Assembly (NCBI GenBank): GCA_910579205.1
Contig: CAJTTD010000016.1
Span: forward strand, 1-19,782
DNA length: 19,782 bases
Source: an uncultured Christensenella sp.
GTDB taxonomy: Bacteria; Bacillota; Clostridia; Christensenellales; Pumilibacteraceae
Direction: 5' to 3'
Positions 5,392 through 14,561 of this stretch are shown here, one piece after another. Each line of letters starts with the position of its first letter. Position 1 is the first letter of the stretch. Made by a program: the position numbers and the translations under genes. The notes beneath the pieces were generated by a model. The model did no database searches. It worked only from the letters and a program-made list of their open reading frames with translations, and was not told the origin of the DNA.

Positions 5392-7062
5392 ATGAATAAA
5401 CACGCATTATATCATAAATCGGACTCGCTGTACAGTTTTGCGTTCGACCGCGACACTGCGGAGCTGCGGCTGCGCACGGCGCGCGGCGACGTGGCGAGCG
5501 TAGAGCTTATATACGGGCAGAAGCATGCGTTTTGCATAAGGCGCAAGACCGCGCCTATGAGCAAAGCGTATTCGGACGCTCTGTACGACTACTACACGAT
5601 CCGCTTAAAGCTCGACGATAAGCGTCTTGCATACATATTCCGCATGACCGCCGCCGACGGCAAGGCGTATTACTACTCGGAAGACGGCGCGACGACCGAA
5701 TATGATTTTCCCACTGCGTTCTACAACTTTTTCCAGCTCGCATACGTAAACTCCAACGACGTCATGCCGCGTTGCGAATGGCTCAGCGGCGCGGTCGTTT
5801 ATCAGATATTCGTAGACAGATTTTTTCGCGCCGAAAAAACAGGCGCGGACGGCAAGCTTTTGGAGGACAACGGATACATCGACCTAAAGTGGGGCGCAAA
5901 GCCCACGCCCAAGAGTTTTGCGGGCGGCAATCTCCGCGGCATAGCGCAAAAGCTCGACCGCCTTTGCGGTCTCGGCGTAAACACGCTGTACCTAACGCCC
6001 ATATTCACGTCGCGCTCCAATCATAAGTACGATATCAGCGATTATTATAATGTGGACGCGCAGTTCGGCGGCAACGAGGCTTTTGCCGAGCTGATGGAAG
6101 AATGCAAAAACAAGGGAGTGAGGGTCATACTCGACGCGGTGTTCAATCATTGCAGCGAGGACTTGATGCAGTTCCGCGATGTGTGCAAAAACGGAGCGGC
6201 TTCGCCTTATCACGATTGGTTTGTGATAAACGGAGACAAGCCGACAAAACGTCCGCTCAATTACGAGGTGTTCGCCGAGTGCGACTACATGCCCAAGTGG
6301 AATACCGCCAACCCGCAAGTGCAAGAATATCTGTGCGGCGTGGGCGAGTATTGGATAAAAAAATACGGCATAGACGGATGGCGGCTGGACGTGTCCGACG
6401 AGGTGAGCCACGAGTTTTGGCGGATGTTCAGAACACGTGTCAAGGCGCTCGGCGCGGACATTGCGCTGATAGGCGAAAATTGGCACGACAGCCGAAGCTA
6501 TCTGCGCGGCGACCAGTTCGATTCCATAATGAACTATGCTTTTACCAAAGCGATGCTCGACTACTTTGCGCACGGCACGTTGACTACCGAGCAGCTTTGC
6601 GATAAGCTCAACGAGCTGTTGATGCGCAATATGACGCAAGTAAACTACATGATGCTCAATCTGCTGGATTGCCACGACACGCACAGATTTTACACCATGT
6701 GCGGCAAGGACGAGCGCAAGCTGTTGAACGCGCTTGCGGTAGAGCTTTTTATGCCGGGCGCTACCATGATATATTACGGCACGGAGATCCCGCTCGAAGG
6801 CGGGTACGATCCCGACAGCAGACGGTGCTACGACTGGGGCGAGCACGCGTTTGCGGACAAAGTAAAAGACCTTTTAAAGCACAAAAAACTGCGTGCGCTG
6901 TGCGAAGGCGAAGTTAAGTTTTCGTGCGAAAACGGTTTGTTCATCGTGGAGCGCAAGGCGAGCGGGCAGACCGCTACGCTGTTTGTAAACAATACCGACG
7001 AGCAACTGTCGGCGCGAGGCGTAACCGTGCCGCGGCAGTGCTACAGAATAACCGTGGAATAA
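5392..7062 (+). CDS. GH13 alpha-glucan hydrolase, neopullulanase/cyclomaltodextrinase-like
   Basis: This 556-residue cytoplasmic enzyme has no signal peptide. It probably hydrolyses imported maltodextrins or cyclodextrins to maltose and glucose. All four GH13 signature regions are present: region I DAVFNH (248-253), region II GWRLDV (329-334) with the nucleophile Asp333, region III GENW (361-364) with the acid/base Glu362, and region IV LLDCHDTHR (424-432) with the transition-state Asp429. The segment VVYQIFVDRF (135-144) and the KYDISDYYNVD stretch (212-222) are typical of the neopullulanase/cyclomaltodextrinase/maltogenic amylase branch (GH13_20). The first 125 residues form a beta-rich N-terminal domain comparable to CBM34, slightly short for that group. 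The C-terminal beta domain runs from about 505 to 556. Translation starts at 5392, with a weak AAGG (5381-5384) 7 nt upstream. It is the first gene of the operon, 22 nt before the binding-protein gene. The exact substrate within the branch cannot be fixed from sequence. Confidence 0.93.
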   Translation: MNKHALYHKSDSLYSFAFDRDTAELRLRTARGDVASVELIYGQKHAFCIRRKTAPMSKAYSDALYDYYTIRLKLDDKRLAYIFRMTAADGKAYYYSEDGATTEYDFPTAFYNFFQLAYVNSNDVMPRCEWLSGAVVYQIFVDRFFRAEKTGADGKLLEDNGYIDLKWGAKPTPKSFAGGNLRGIAQKLDRLCGLGVNTLYLTPIFTSRSNHKYDISDYYNVDAQFGGNEAFAELMEECKNKGVRVILDAVFNHCSEDLMQFRDVCKNGAASPYHDWFVINGDKPTKRPLNYEVFAECDYMPKWNTANPQVQEYLCGVGEYWIKKYGIDGWRLDVSDEVSHEFWRMFRTRVKALGADIALIGENWHDSRSYLRGDQFDSIMNYAFTKAMLDYFAHGTLTTEQLCDKLNELLMRNMTQVNYMMLNLLDCHDTHRFYTMCGKDERKLLNALAVELFMPGATMIYYGTEIPLEGGYDPDSRRCYDWGEHAFADKVKDLLKHKKLRALCEGEVKFSCENGLFIVERKASGQTATLFVNNTDEQLSARGVTVPRQCYRITVE

Positions 7063-7084
7063 ACATAGGCGGTAAAGGAGAGAT

Positions 7085-8602
7085 ATGAACAAGTTTTTTA
7101 AAGCGTTGTGTATAGCGGTATCGGGCGTTGCGACTTGTTCTCTTACGGCATGCAACGGCGGCGGTCGGCGCGAAAAATACGAGCAGCAGTCGCTCGAAGC
7201 GCTGTACGGCAAGTTCGACGGAGACATCGAACGCGGCACGGAGTCCCGACCCATAACGTTGCACATTCTCGAAAACGACACAGCCAAACAGTCGGGCTAT
7301 CTCAAGCTCCTTTTGGACGGGTTCAACGAGAAATACAAAGAATACAACATAGTCGCCGTGGACGCCAATCAAGACCAATTTTCCGATCTTGCCGAAGACG
7401 GAAAGTACGGCTACGGTCCGGACGTTTTGTATCAAGCCAACGACGTGCTCATGAAGTACTGCAGCGGCAAGCACATAACGCCGTTGCCTGTGGAAAAGCT
7501 CGACGCATACTCGGAGCTTCCCGAGCTTGCGCGTTCCACCTATACATACAAATACCGCGGCGCGGAATACTTGATGGGCGTGGGGGTAAACGTTCAAGCG
7601 CCCATGGTGTATTACCGCAAGGACTTGCTCCCGGAGAATTGGGAGGAAGAGTGGGACGAAAATAAAAACGGCGTTCCCGACATGCAAGAAGACATGCGGG
7701 CGATGTGGCGATTCGGCAAGGCGAGAAACGCCGCCGACAAGGATAAATACGGATTTATGCAGTCGCTGTTCGACCCGTACTTTTCGTGCGGATATCTGTT
7801 TACCTACGGCGCGTACGTATTCGGTAACGACAATACGGACACTACCGACATCGGCTTCGACGCAGGCGACTCCAAGCTCGGCGCGGGAGTTATCTTGCAG
7901 CTTGCGGAGAGCATGAACATGGGCTGCGTGGACGACAGTATAACGCTGGCGCGCGAGAGCGAATTCGCGTCGGGCGCGTACTTTGCCGTAAACAACACGC
8001 AAGACATGTACGGCACGATGATAGACGAGCTGGCAAATGTGTATAGCAAGCAAGGCATGACAAGCTCGGACGCGCGCAAAGCCGCCGTCGAAAACATAGT
8101 AGCCGCGCCCATGCCCGCGCTGCCCGCGTCGGGCGATCTGTCGGAGCGCGAAGGCGAGCTGTTGGATTCGATAGTCATGGGCGGGATAAACGGCTATGCG
8201 ATCAGCTCTTATACCAAGTATCCCAAAGCGAGCTTGGCGTTTTTGAACTACGCGACGAGCTTTGAAATGGTGGTAAAGCGCAACGAATATTTGGGCATTT
8301 CGCCCGCGCGGAGCGACTGCAACAAAGCCGCCGTCGTGCAAGCGGACGTTGCGCACAGTCTGTACGATATGGTGGAGACGGGACGGATATCGATAATGCC
8401 CACGGTGAGCGGCGCGGACAGCATATGGAAGCCGCTGCAGACCGCGTTTACCGATATAGCCACCGACCCGTACCGCGAGGGTGGAAAAAAGTTTACCGCG
8501 GCGGACGGCGCGTGCGATCTCGACGCGCTCGACGTATTGCTCAAGACCATAAACAAAAACATCTACAACACGATCCACACGTTCGGGGACGGCAATAATT
8601 AG
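7085..8602 (+). CDS. Sugar ABC transporter substrate-binding lipoprotein (MalE-like)
   Basis: The 505-residue extracellular lipoprotein delivers a sugar, by context a maltodextrin, to the two permeases encoded next. Its signal ends in lipobox LTAC with Cys23 lipidated. The body follows the family-1 solute-binding pattern: an early beta strand RPITLHIL (55-62), GPDVLYQANDVL (111-122), a central PMVYYRKDLLPENW segment (173-186), and a late SYTKYPKASLAFLNYATSF segment typical of these proteins. It is longer than the usual 400-450 residues. Residues 191-202 (DENKNGVPDMQE) have acidic or amide residues at positions 1, 3, 5, 9 and 12 with Gly at 6, the layout of an EF-hand calcium loop. AAAGGAG (7074-7080) precedes the ATG. 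Its stop codon overlaps the ribosome site of the next gene, which points to one mRNA. Substrate is inferred from the neighbouring GH13 enzyme. Confidence 0.9.
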   Translation: MNKFFKALCIAVSGVATCSLTACNGGGRREKYEQQSLEALYGKFDGDIERGTESRPITLHILENDTAKQSGYLKLLLDGFNEKYKEYNIVAVDANQDQFSDLAEDGKYGYGPDVLYQANDVLMKYCSGKHITPLPVEKLDAYSELPELARSTYTYKYRGAEYLMGVGVNVQAPMVYYRKDLLPENWEEEWDENKNGVPDMQEDMRAMWRFGKARNAADKDKYGFMQSLFDPYFSCGYLFTYGAYVFGNDNTDTTDIGFDAGDSKLGAGVILQLAESMNMGCVDDSITLARESEFASGAYFAVNNTQDMYGTMIDELANVYSKQGMTSSDARKAAVENIVAAPMPALPASGDLSEREGELLDSIVMGGINGYAISSYTKYPKASLAFLNYATSFEMVVKRNEYLGISPARSDCNKAAVVQADVAHSLYDMVETGRISIMPTVSGADSIWKPLQTAFTDIATDPYREGGKKFTAADGACDLDALDVLLKTINKNIYNTIHTFGDGNN

Positions 8603-8611
8603 GAGGCGCTT

Positions 8612-10057
8612 ATGACGGACTGCGAGATATATCACGGCAAGCCGCCGCTGTTCAAGCGTATAGGCGGATGGTTCAAAAACATACCCACGCGCGTAAAAAC
8701 GTTTTTTGTCGCGTTGGGCGGCAAGTTCAAGCGCATACCGCTCGGGTTTTTCGCGCGGGCAAAGTACATAAAAACAGCGCCGCGTCCCGTTAAAGCGTCC
8801 ATGGGACTGATGGGCGTCGGGCAGTTGATGCAAAAGCAGATAGTAAAGGGCATACTGTTTTTGCTCATGTTTGCCGCCTATGTCGTGTACATGGCGCTTG
8901 AGGGCGGCGGGGCGATGTACGACTTCTTTGCGCTCGGGCTAGTACCGCCCAACCCGTGGCTGAATATAGAAGGCGACAATTCGGTAGTTATGATGCTTCT
9001 CGGCATACTCGCGTTTATAATAACGGGCTTTTTTATAGCCGTGCATATGGCTAACATACGCGACGCGCAGAGAACTTTCGACTATGTTAAAAGGGGCAAT
9101 CCCGTACCCGGATTTAAGCATTCGCTCGCGAGCATGTTCGATAAATACTTTTACGTTACCGCGCTCGTGTTTCCCGTGGTCGGGGTGTTTGTGTTCAATA
9201 TACTGCCCATAATATTCATGATATTTTTGGCTTTCACCGACTATAGCGGAAATATCGTGCTAAACGGTTCGCTCGTGAGCTGGATAGGCTTTTCCAACTT
9301 CAAACAGCTGTTCTCCACCGGGCTTATAGGCGCGACGTTCCTTAAGATACTCGGCTGGAACTTGCTGTGGGCGGTAATGTCAACGCTGCTCAACTACTTC
9401 GGCGGGCTTGCCATCGCGCTGCTGCTCAACAAAAAGATAGTAAAGGGCAAACGCATTTGGCGCGCGTTCCCCGTGCTCGCTTTCGCCGTGCCCGGGTTCA
9501 TAACTCTTCTCGCGTTCAAGTTCATGTTTTCCAACCTCGGACCTATCAATTATTACATCGATCTTTTGGGCGGCAAGACGCGCATGTTCTTCGGCATAGA
9601 TTCCAAGTGGAGCGCGCGCATAATAGGCTGGCTCGTAAACGCGTGGCTGTCCATTCCATCGAGCATGCTGCTCGCTACGGGCATACTCGCAAATCTCAAC
9701 GCCGATCTTTACGAGGCGGCGAGAATAGACGGCGCAAGCCCGTGGACGCAGTTCGTAAAGATAACTTTGCCTTTCGTCGTATTTGCCACCACGCCCGTGC
9801 TGATAGGTCAGTTTATGGGCAACTTCAACAACTTCGGCGTGTTCTACTTCTTGCGCGGCGGCATCATATGCGACGGATACTATTTGGCGAGCGACACCGA
9901 TCTTTTGATAAACTGGCTGTACAGCCTTTCGATAGACAATAAGCATTACTCGCTCGGCGCGGCGATAAGCATAATCATTTTCGTTATAGCCGCAGCGATC
10001 TCGCTTTTCGTGTACGTCAAATCGCCGTCGTATGCAAAGGAGGATATGTACAGATGA
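8612..10057 (+). CDS. malF: ABC transporter permease, MalF type
   Basis: This 481-residue integral membrane protein is one half of the sugar translocation channel. The first ~75 residues are basic and cytoplasmic. Two extra membrane segments lie at about 80-100 and 126-148, and the conserved six-helix permease core begins near 175 (YVTALVFPVVGVFVFNILPI). The extended N-terminus is normal for MalF/MdxF proteins of Firmicutes. The EAA loop that docks the ATPase is clear at about 367-387 (YEAARIDGASPWTQFVKITL). AGGAGG (8601-8606) lies 5 nt before the ATG and overlaps the stop codon of the binding-protein gene, and the end overlaps the next gene by 4 nt (ATGA). The two overlaps indicate tight translational coupling. 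No ATP-binding subunit is encoded nearby, so a shared MsmX/MalK-type ATPase elsewhere is expected. Confidence 0.93.
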   Translation: MTDCEIYHGKPPLFKRIGGWFKNIPTRVKTFFVALGGKFKRIPLGFFARAKYIKTAPRPVKASMGLMGVGQLMQKQIVKGILFLLMFAAYVVYMALEGGGAMYDFFALGLVPPNPWLNIEGDNSVVMMLLGILAFIITGFFIAVHMANIRDAQRTFDYVKRGNPVPGFKHSLASMFDKYFYVTALVFPVVGVFVFNILPIIFMIFLAFTDYSGNIVLNGSLVSWIGFSNFKQLFSTGLIGATFLKILGWNLLWAVMSTLLNYFGGLAIALLLNKKIVKGKRIWRAFPVLAFAVPGFITLLAFKFMFSNLGPINYYIDLLGGKTRMFFGIDSKWSARIIGWLVNAWLSIPSSMLLATGILANLNADLYEAARIDGASPWTQFVKITLPFVVFATTPVLIGQFMGNFNNFGVFYFLRGGIICDGYYLASDTDLLINWLYSLSIDNKHYSLGAAISIIIFVIAAAISLFVYVKSPSYAKEDMYR

Positions 10058-10950
10058 GTACGTTGAGCAAAGCCGATAAACTTATAAATAAGAGCATAAA
10101 AAGAAAGCGCGTGGGCGGAAGACTTACGTTCAAACGTTTTTGCGAATACTTCTTTACATATCTCGCGCTCATGATCATCGCTGCGATATTCGCGTTCCCC
10201 GTGCTGTGGCTCGTTCTCGCGTCGTTTTCGGAAAGCGGATCGATGTACACGTTCAAAGGCTTTTTCCCGAGCTCGTACAGCGTGGTTACGTTTGTTAAAC
10301 TGTTTACCGATACGCAAATGTACGACTATCCGAGATGGTTCGGCAACACGCTTATAATAGCCGTCTGTTCGGCGCTTCTCGGCGGGCTGCTGGTAATACT
10401 CACTGCGTACGTGATGTCGCGGTTCAGATTCCCCGCGAGAAAGGGCATAATGAAAATAACGATGGTGCTCGGCATGTTCCCGTCGTTCATGGCGATGACC
10501 GCGGTGTATCTGTTGATGACTCAGTTCGAATTGATAAACAAGCTGTGGGGCTTGGTGCTCATATACGCGTCGGGCGCGCCCATGGGCTATCTCACGCAAA
10601 AGGGCTTTTTCGATACCATCCCCAACTCCATGTACGAAGCGGCGAGAATAGACGGCGCGAGCAACTTTAAGGTGTTTATACGCATAACGCTGCCCATAGC
10701 CATGCCCATGATAGTATACACGCTCATAACGTCGTTCACATGGCCGTGGTCGGACTTCATCTTGCCCAAACTGCTGCTCAAAAACAAAGACATGTACACC
10801 GTCGCCGTAGGGCTTATGAGCTTGGGCGATACCGAGTTCGCGCGGTTTGCCGCGGGATCGGTATTCATAGCCGTGCCCATAATAATTTTGTACTTCTGTC
10901 TCGTCAAGTACATGGTAAACGGCTTGACGGCGGGCGCGGTGAAAGAGTAG
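10054..10950 (+). CDS. malG: ABC transporter permease, MalG type
   Basis: This 298-residue membrane protein is the second permease subunit. The first membrane helix is at about 30-52 (FFTYLALMIIAAIFAFPVLWLVL), followed by the segment with SESGSMYTFKGFFPS typical of MalG N-termini, then five further helices. The EAA loop lies at about 194-214 (YEAARIDGASNFKVFIRITL) and nearly matches that of its partner, as expected for a heterodimer that binds one ATPase dimer. The C-terminus GLTAGAVKE is characteristic of MalG proteins. The start overlaps the malF stop as ATGA, with AAAGGAGG (10036-10043) 10 nt upstream. It is the last gene of the operon, followed by a hairpin terminator. Length is normal for the family. 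Confidence 0.95.
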   Translation: MSTLSKADKLINKSIKRKRVGGRLTFKRFCEYFFTYLALMIIAAIFAFPVLWLVLASFSESGSMYTFKGFFPSSYSVVTFVKLFTDTQMYDYPRWFGNTLIIAVCSALLGGLLVILTAYVMSRFRFPARKGIMKITMVLGMFPSFMAMTAVYLLMTQFELINKLWGLVLIYASGAPMGYLTQKGFFDTIPNSMYEAARIDGASNFKVFIRITLPIAMPMIVYTLITSFTWPWSDFILPKLLLKNKDMYTVAVGLMSLGDTEFARFAAGSVFIAVPIIILYFCLVKYMVNGLTAGAVKE

Positions 10951-10974
10951 ACATCATTTGCCTCCATATATACA

Positions 10975-11006
10975 GACAAACGGACGGTTTTTGCCGTCCG
11001 TTTGTC
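10975..11006. terminator. Terminator hairpin between convergent malG and ldh
   Basis: GACAAACGGACGG (10975-10987) pairs perfectly over 13 bp with CCGTCCGTTTGTC (10994-11006) around a 6-nt loop. It lies 24 nt after malG and 25 nt after the convergent ldh stop. U-tracts are short on both sides, so it may act in both directions with moderate strength. Confidence 0.65.
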
Positions 11007-11031
11007 ATTTGAAAGCTACGCATTCGGTCTA

Positions 11032-11976
11032 TTATTGAAACCCTATGCTGCGGAGCGCGGTCTTGAGCGTCGCCGCCGAATCGATGAGCGCGTTGGATTC
11101 TTGCGGGTCGAGATCGATGTCGAGTATATCTTCCACGCCGCCCGAGCCTATGAGCGACGGCACGGAGATATAAACGTCGTCTATACCGTAATGCCCCGAA
11201 ACGAGCGTGCTTACCGGCATTATCGAATGTTCGTCGCGCACTATGCTCTCGCAAATGCGGCGCGTGGCGGCGGCTATGCCGTAGTAAGTCGCGCCCTTGC
11301 GGTCTATTATCTCGTACGCCGAGTTTTTGACTTCGTTTTCCAGCTTCTTTTTATTGTCCTCGTGCCGAGCGTATCCGCAGTGCGCGCAGTACTTGTCGAG
11401 AGTTATACCGCTGATGTTGGCGCTCGACCACACGGCAAGCTCGCTGTCGCCGTGTTCTCCTATGACAAAGGCGTGGACGCTGCGCGGATCGACGTTAAGT
11501 CTGCGCCCGAGTATAAACTTGAGCCGCGCGGAATCGAGCACCGTTCCGCTGCCGAACACGCGGTTGGACGGCATGCCCGAAAGTTTGTACGCAACGTACG
11601 ACAGCACGTCCACGGGATTGGATACTACGAGCAAAAACGCGTCCTTGTTATATTCGGTTATGCTCGGCACTATGGAACGTAAAACTTTTACGTTGTTCTG
11701 TATGCAGTCCATGCGCGTTTCGCCCGGCTTTTGCCCGACGCCCGCCGTTATGACTATTATCCCGCAATCGGCAAGATCGCGGTACGACCCCGCGCGTATC
11801 TCTACGGGGCGGGTGTAGGGCAGACAGTGCGACAGATCCATAGCTTCGCCGACGGCGCGGTCGCGATTTACGTCTATCAGTATCATGTCTGTAAACAACC
11901 CGCTCTCCATGAGCGCGAACGCCGTAGAACTTCCCACCATGCCGCAGCCGATGATGCCGACTTTGCGAATATCCAT
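11032..11976 (-). CDS. ldh: L-lactate dehydrogenase
   Basis: The 314-residue cytoplasmic enzyme reduces pyruvate to L-lactate with NADH, regenerating NAD+ for glycolysis. The Rossmann nucleotide-binding motif is GCGMVGSS (10-17), with the acidic residue that selects NAD at Asp35. The substrate loop GQKPGETRMD (81-90) carries Gln82, the residue that separates lactate from malate dehydrogenases (Arg in malate enzymes), and the mobile Arg88. The substrate-binding Asp148/Arg151 pair (LDSARL) and the catalytic His175 in IGEHGDSE are intact. Length and ends fit the family. AGGAGG (complement of 11981-11986) lies 4 nt before the ATG. The gene stands alone between the sugar operon and the MMPL gene. 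Placement beside an alpha-glucan uptake operon suits a fermentative lactate-producing lifestyle. I cannot identify its promoter with confidence. Confidence 0.96.
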   Translation of the reverse strand: MDIRKVGIIGCGMVGSSTAFALMESGLFTDMILIDVNRDRAVGEAMDLSHCLPYTRPVEIRAGSYRDLADCGIIVITAGVGQKPGETRMDCIQNNVKVLRSIVPSITEYNKDAFLLVVSNPVDVLSYVAYKLSGMPSNRVFGSGTVLDSARLKFILGRRLNVDPRSVHAFVIGEHGDSELAVWSSANISGITLDKYCAHCGYARHEDNKKKLENEVKNSAYEIIDRKGATYYGIAAATRRICESIVRDEHSIMPVSTLVSGHYGIDDVYISVPSLIGSGGVEDILDIDLDPQESNALIDSAATLKTALRSIGFQ

Positions 11977-12086
11977 TGTTCCTCCTATACGCCGCGTATT
12001 TTGACGGACGATGCCCGCGCGCGGCGCACTTTGTGATTAGCATTTGCATACCGCAAAAAAGTATACGCCGCCCGCCGCTCATTCGC

Positions 12087-12115
12087 TTGCATTCTCGCGC
12101 GCAAAAGTGTAATAT
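12087..12115 (+). promoter_or_regulatory. Promoter of the MMPL-type gene, predicted leaderless
   Basis: TTGCAT (12087-12092) and TAATAT (12110-12115) are separated by 17 nt, and the ATG at 12122 follows the -10 after only 6 nt. There is no Shine-Dalgarno. The geometry is the same as at the lacI-type gene. Confidence 0.65.
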
Positions 12116-12121
12116 ACAGTC

Positions 12122-14413
12122 ATGCGCAAAATAGCAAGCTTCATAGTCAAGAGATATCCGCTCTTCTTTATAATTTTCGCATTGCTCACGGCATACTGCA
12201 TTTACGGCATACCCAAAGTGCAAGTCGAGTACGACATAACGACGTATCTTCCCGCCAATACGGACACTGCGCGCGCGCTCGAAATAATGAACGACGAGTT
12301 CATTACATACGGCACGTCCACGGTGCTCATAAAAAACGTTACATACGAACAAGCGGACTGCATACGCGCCGAAGTGTCCGCATTGGACGGAGTAAAGACC
12401 GCCGAATTTACCGACGATGTCAAGCATTACAAGGACGGCGCGGCAAAGCTTACCGTAACTTTTACGGGCGGGAGTTCGGACGAAAAGAGCGTAGCCGCAT
12501 ATGACGAGACGGTAAAAATACTCGACGAAAGCGGGTTCGATTACGCCGTGCCCGTGCCGCTCGTTGACAACTATGCGGATACTCTCGCTAAGGAGATGGT
12601 GATAATAATAGCCATATCGGCGGCGGTGATACTCATCGTGTTGCTGTTCACGTCCAAAAGCTTTGCGGAAGTGGCGGCGTTCCCTATAGTGTTCGTCGTG
12701 TCGGCGGTGCTCAATATGGGTACTAACTATTGGCTGGGCAAGATATCGTTCGTATCGAACACGGTCTGCATAATTTTGCAGCTCGCGCTCGCGATAGACT
12801 ACGCGATCATATTGTGCCATCGCTTCACGGAAGAAAAGGACAGATCGCGGGGCGACAAAAACGCCGCCATGACCAACGCGCTCGCCAAGGCGATACCCGA
12901 AATAGCGTCAAGCTCGCTCACTACTGTGTCGGGGCTAGTTGCGCTCATGTTCATGCAGCTCGGGCTGGGCTTAGATCTCGGCATGGTGCTTGCAAAGAGC
13001 ATAGTGTGTTCGCTCGTAACGGTGTTTTTTCTCATGCCGGGCATACTGCTGCTATTGTCTAAGCCCATGGATAAAACGCGGCACCGCAATTTAGTGCCTA
13101 AAATAAGATTTTGGAGCGTGGGCGTTTTAAAACTGAGATACGTTGTGATAGCTGCGTTTGTCGTGCTGTTCGGAGTAGGCGCGGCATTGGGACAAAAAAC
13201 GGAATACTGTTACAGCTCTAACGCGATAGACACGTCGCGCCCGTCGGATACGCGCATCGCGCAAGAGCAAATGCAAGACATATTCGGCTACGACAATATG
13301 TTCGCGGTGCTTTTGCCAGTGGATAATGTCGCTGCGCAGCGCGCCGTTTTGGACGCGGTTTCGTCCGAGGACGCGGTAAACTCCGCGCTGGGCTACGCTG
13401 CCATAGAACTCGCGGACGGACTGTATATTACCGACGAGGTGAACTATGCGGAGTTCGGCGCATTTTCGCAAACGGGCGAACTGCAAGCGCTCATGCTGTT
13501 TGCTTCGTATGCGCGCGACAACGGCGGAACGGGCGGCGTGCCTATCGCCGAGTACCGCGCGCCGCTCGACAAAGTGTTTATCTATCTCGCGGAAAATGCC
13601 GACCGCTTCGGACTGAGCGGAGAGCAAGCGCAAACGGTGTCCGCGCTCAAATCGACGCTCGATGACGCTCGCTCGCAGCTTATGGGCAAGCGGTATGCGC
13701 GGCTCGTGTTCAATATAAACGCGCCCGTCGAATCGTCCCAAACGTTTGCGCTCATAGAACGGCTAACGCCCAAGGTAAAGGATATCTGCCCCGACGCGAT
13801 CTTCGCGGGGGCGAGCATGAGTTCTTACGATCTCAATTCGTCGTTTTCGTCCGACAATATTCTGATATCGGTATTGACGGTAGCGTTTATATATGTGATA
13901 TTGGCGGTTACGTTCAAGTCGTGGAGCGTGCCGCTCGCGCTCGTCCTCGTGATACAAGGCGCGATATTCGTCAACTTCGCATTGCCCGTAATAACGGGTA
14001 AAAATGTGTTTTTCTTTACCTATCTTATAGTCAGCGCCATACAGATGGGCGCTACCATAGACTACGCGATACTCTTGACAAATAGGTTCGATCGCGCAAA
14101 GCGCAACGCCCCGCGCGCGGCGGCGGTAAAGCAAGCGGTGTCGGCGGCGTTCCCCACGGTGTTGACGTCGGGAACGATAATGACGGTAGCCGCGTTTCTC
14201 GTGGGCATGCTCACGTCCGATCCGCTTATAGCTTCCATGGGCATGACGCTTGCCACGGGCACGCTCATATCGGTTATATTCGTCATGACGGTGTTGCCCG
14301 CGCTGCTCGCCGTGCTCGACCCGTTCTTTGTAAAAACTACATTGAAGCGCCGTTTGCGCGCGCGCGATATAAAAATGCCCAACCCGAGCGTCCCGCCCGA
14401 AATAAGCGAATAA
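12122..14413 (+). CDS. MMPL/RND-superfamily membrane protein
   Basis: The 763-residue protein has the two-fold RND layout: a helix at about 12-30, an extracellular domain (about 31-155), a block of helices (about 157-310), a second lone helix near 337-356, a second extracellular domain (about 357-580), and a last block of helices (about 583-740). Each block carries an Asp-Tyr motif typical of MMPL/HAE3 transporters, AIDYAIILCHRF at about 225-236 and TIDYAILLTNRF at about 645-656; the Asp residues are candidates for proton relay. Such proteins export lipids, peptides or drugs using the proton gradient, but the substrate cannot be told from sequence. Length is in the range of small MMPL (YdfJ-like) members. 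No adaptor or regulator gene accompanies it. The start is supported by a hydrophobic segment beginning almost at residue 1; no Shine-Dalgarno is present, in line with the leaderless promoter. Confidence 0.92.
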   Translation: MRKIASFIVKRYPLFFIIFALLTAYCIYGIPKVQVEYDITTYLPANTDTARALEIMNDEFITYGTSTVLIKNVTYEQADCIRAEVSALDGVKTAEFTDDVKHYKDGAAKLTVTFTGGSSDEKSVAAYDETVKILDESGFDYAVPVPLVDNYADTLAKEMVIIIAISAAVILIVLLFTSKSFAEVAAFPIVFVVSAVLNMGTNYWLGKISFVSNTVCIILQLALAIDYAIILCHRFTEEKDRSRGDKNAAMTNALAKAIPEIASSSLTTVSGLVALMFMQLGLGLDLGMVLAKSIVCSLVTVFFLMPGILLLLSKPMDKTRHRNLVPKIRFWSVGVLKLRYVVIAAFVVLFGVGAALGQKTEYCYSSNAIDTSRPSDTRIAQEQMQDIFGYDNMFAVLLPVDNVAAQRAVLDAVSSEDAVNSALGYAAIELADGLYITDEVNYAEFGAFSQTGELQALMLFASYARDNGGTGGVPIAEYRAPLDKVFIYLAENADRFGLSGEQAQTVSALKSTLDDARSQLMGKRYARLVFNINAPVESSQTFALIERLTPKVKDICPDAIFAGASMSSYDLNSSFSSDNILISVLTVAFIYVILAVTFKSWSVPLALVLVIQGAIFVNFALPVITGKNVFFFTYLIVSAIQMGATIDYAILLTNRFDRAKRNAPRAAAVKQAVSAAFPTVLTSGTIMTVAAFLVGMLTSDPLIASMGMTLATGTLISVIFVMTVLPALLAVLDPFFVKTTLKRRLRARDIKMPNPSVPPEISE

Positions 14414-14440
14414 AGTATCCGTCGCAATAAAAGATATAGC

Positions 14441-14471
14441 AAAAAGCAAGCCTATAACGGCTTGTTTTTTT
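14441..14471 (+). terminator. Rho-independent terminator of the MMPL-type gene
   Basis: CAAGCC (14447-14452) and GGCTTG (14459-14464) form a stem around TATAAC, preceded by AAAAAG and followed by seven T (14465-14471), so the stem can extend through A-U pairs. This is a clear terminator that separates the surface-protein unit from the gene before it. Confidence 0.88.
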
Positions 14472-14561
14472 GTTGTGCATAACTCAAACATATAATTTTG
14501 CCGTTTGGTGCCGCAAATGGAAAAAAATGTCGCGGAAGCGGAAAAAATTTACGGAAATTAC

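Noticed and set aside
6974..8833. 619-codon open frame on the minus strand
   Set aside because: It lies antisense to the binding-protein gene, is very rich in Arg, His, Tyr and Val as expected from the complement of this codon usage, and has no ribosome site or recognisable domain.
11648..12820. 390-codon minus-strand frame across the ldh/MMPL gap
   Set aside because: It overlaps two firmly identified genes and is Arg/His/Tyr-rich without any recognisable pattern.
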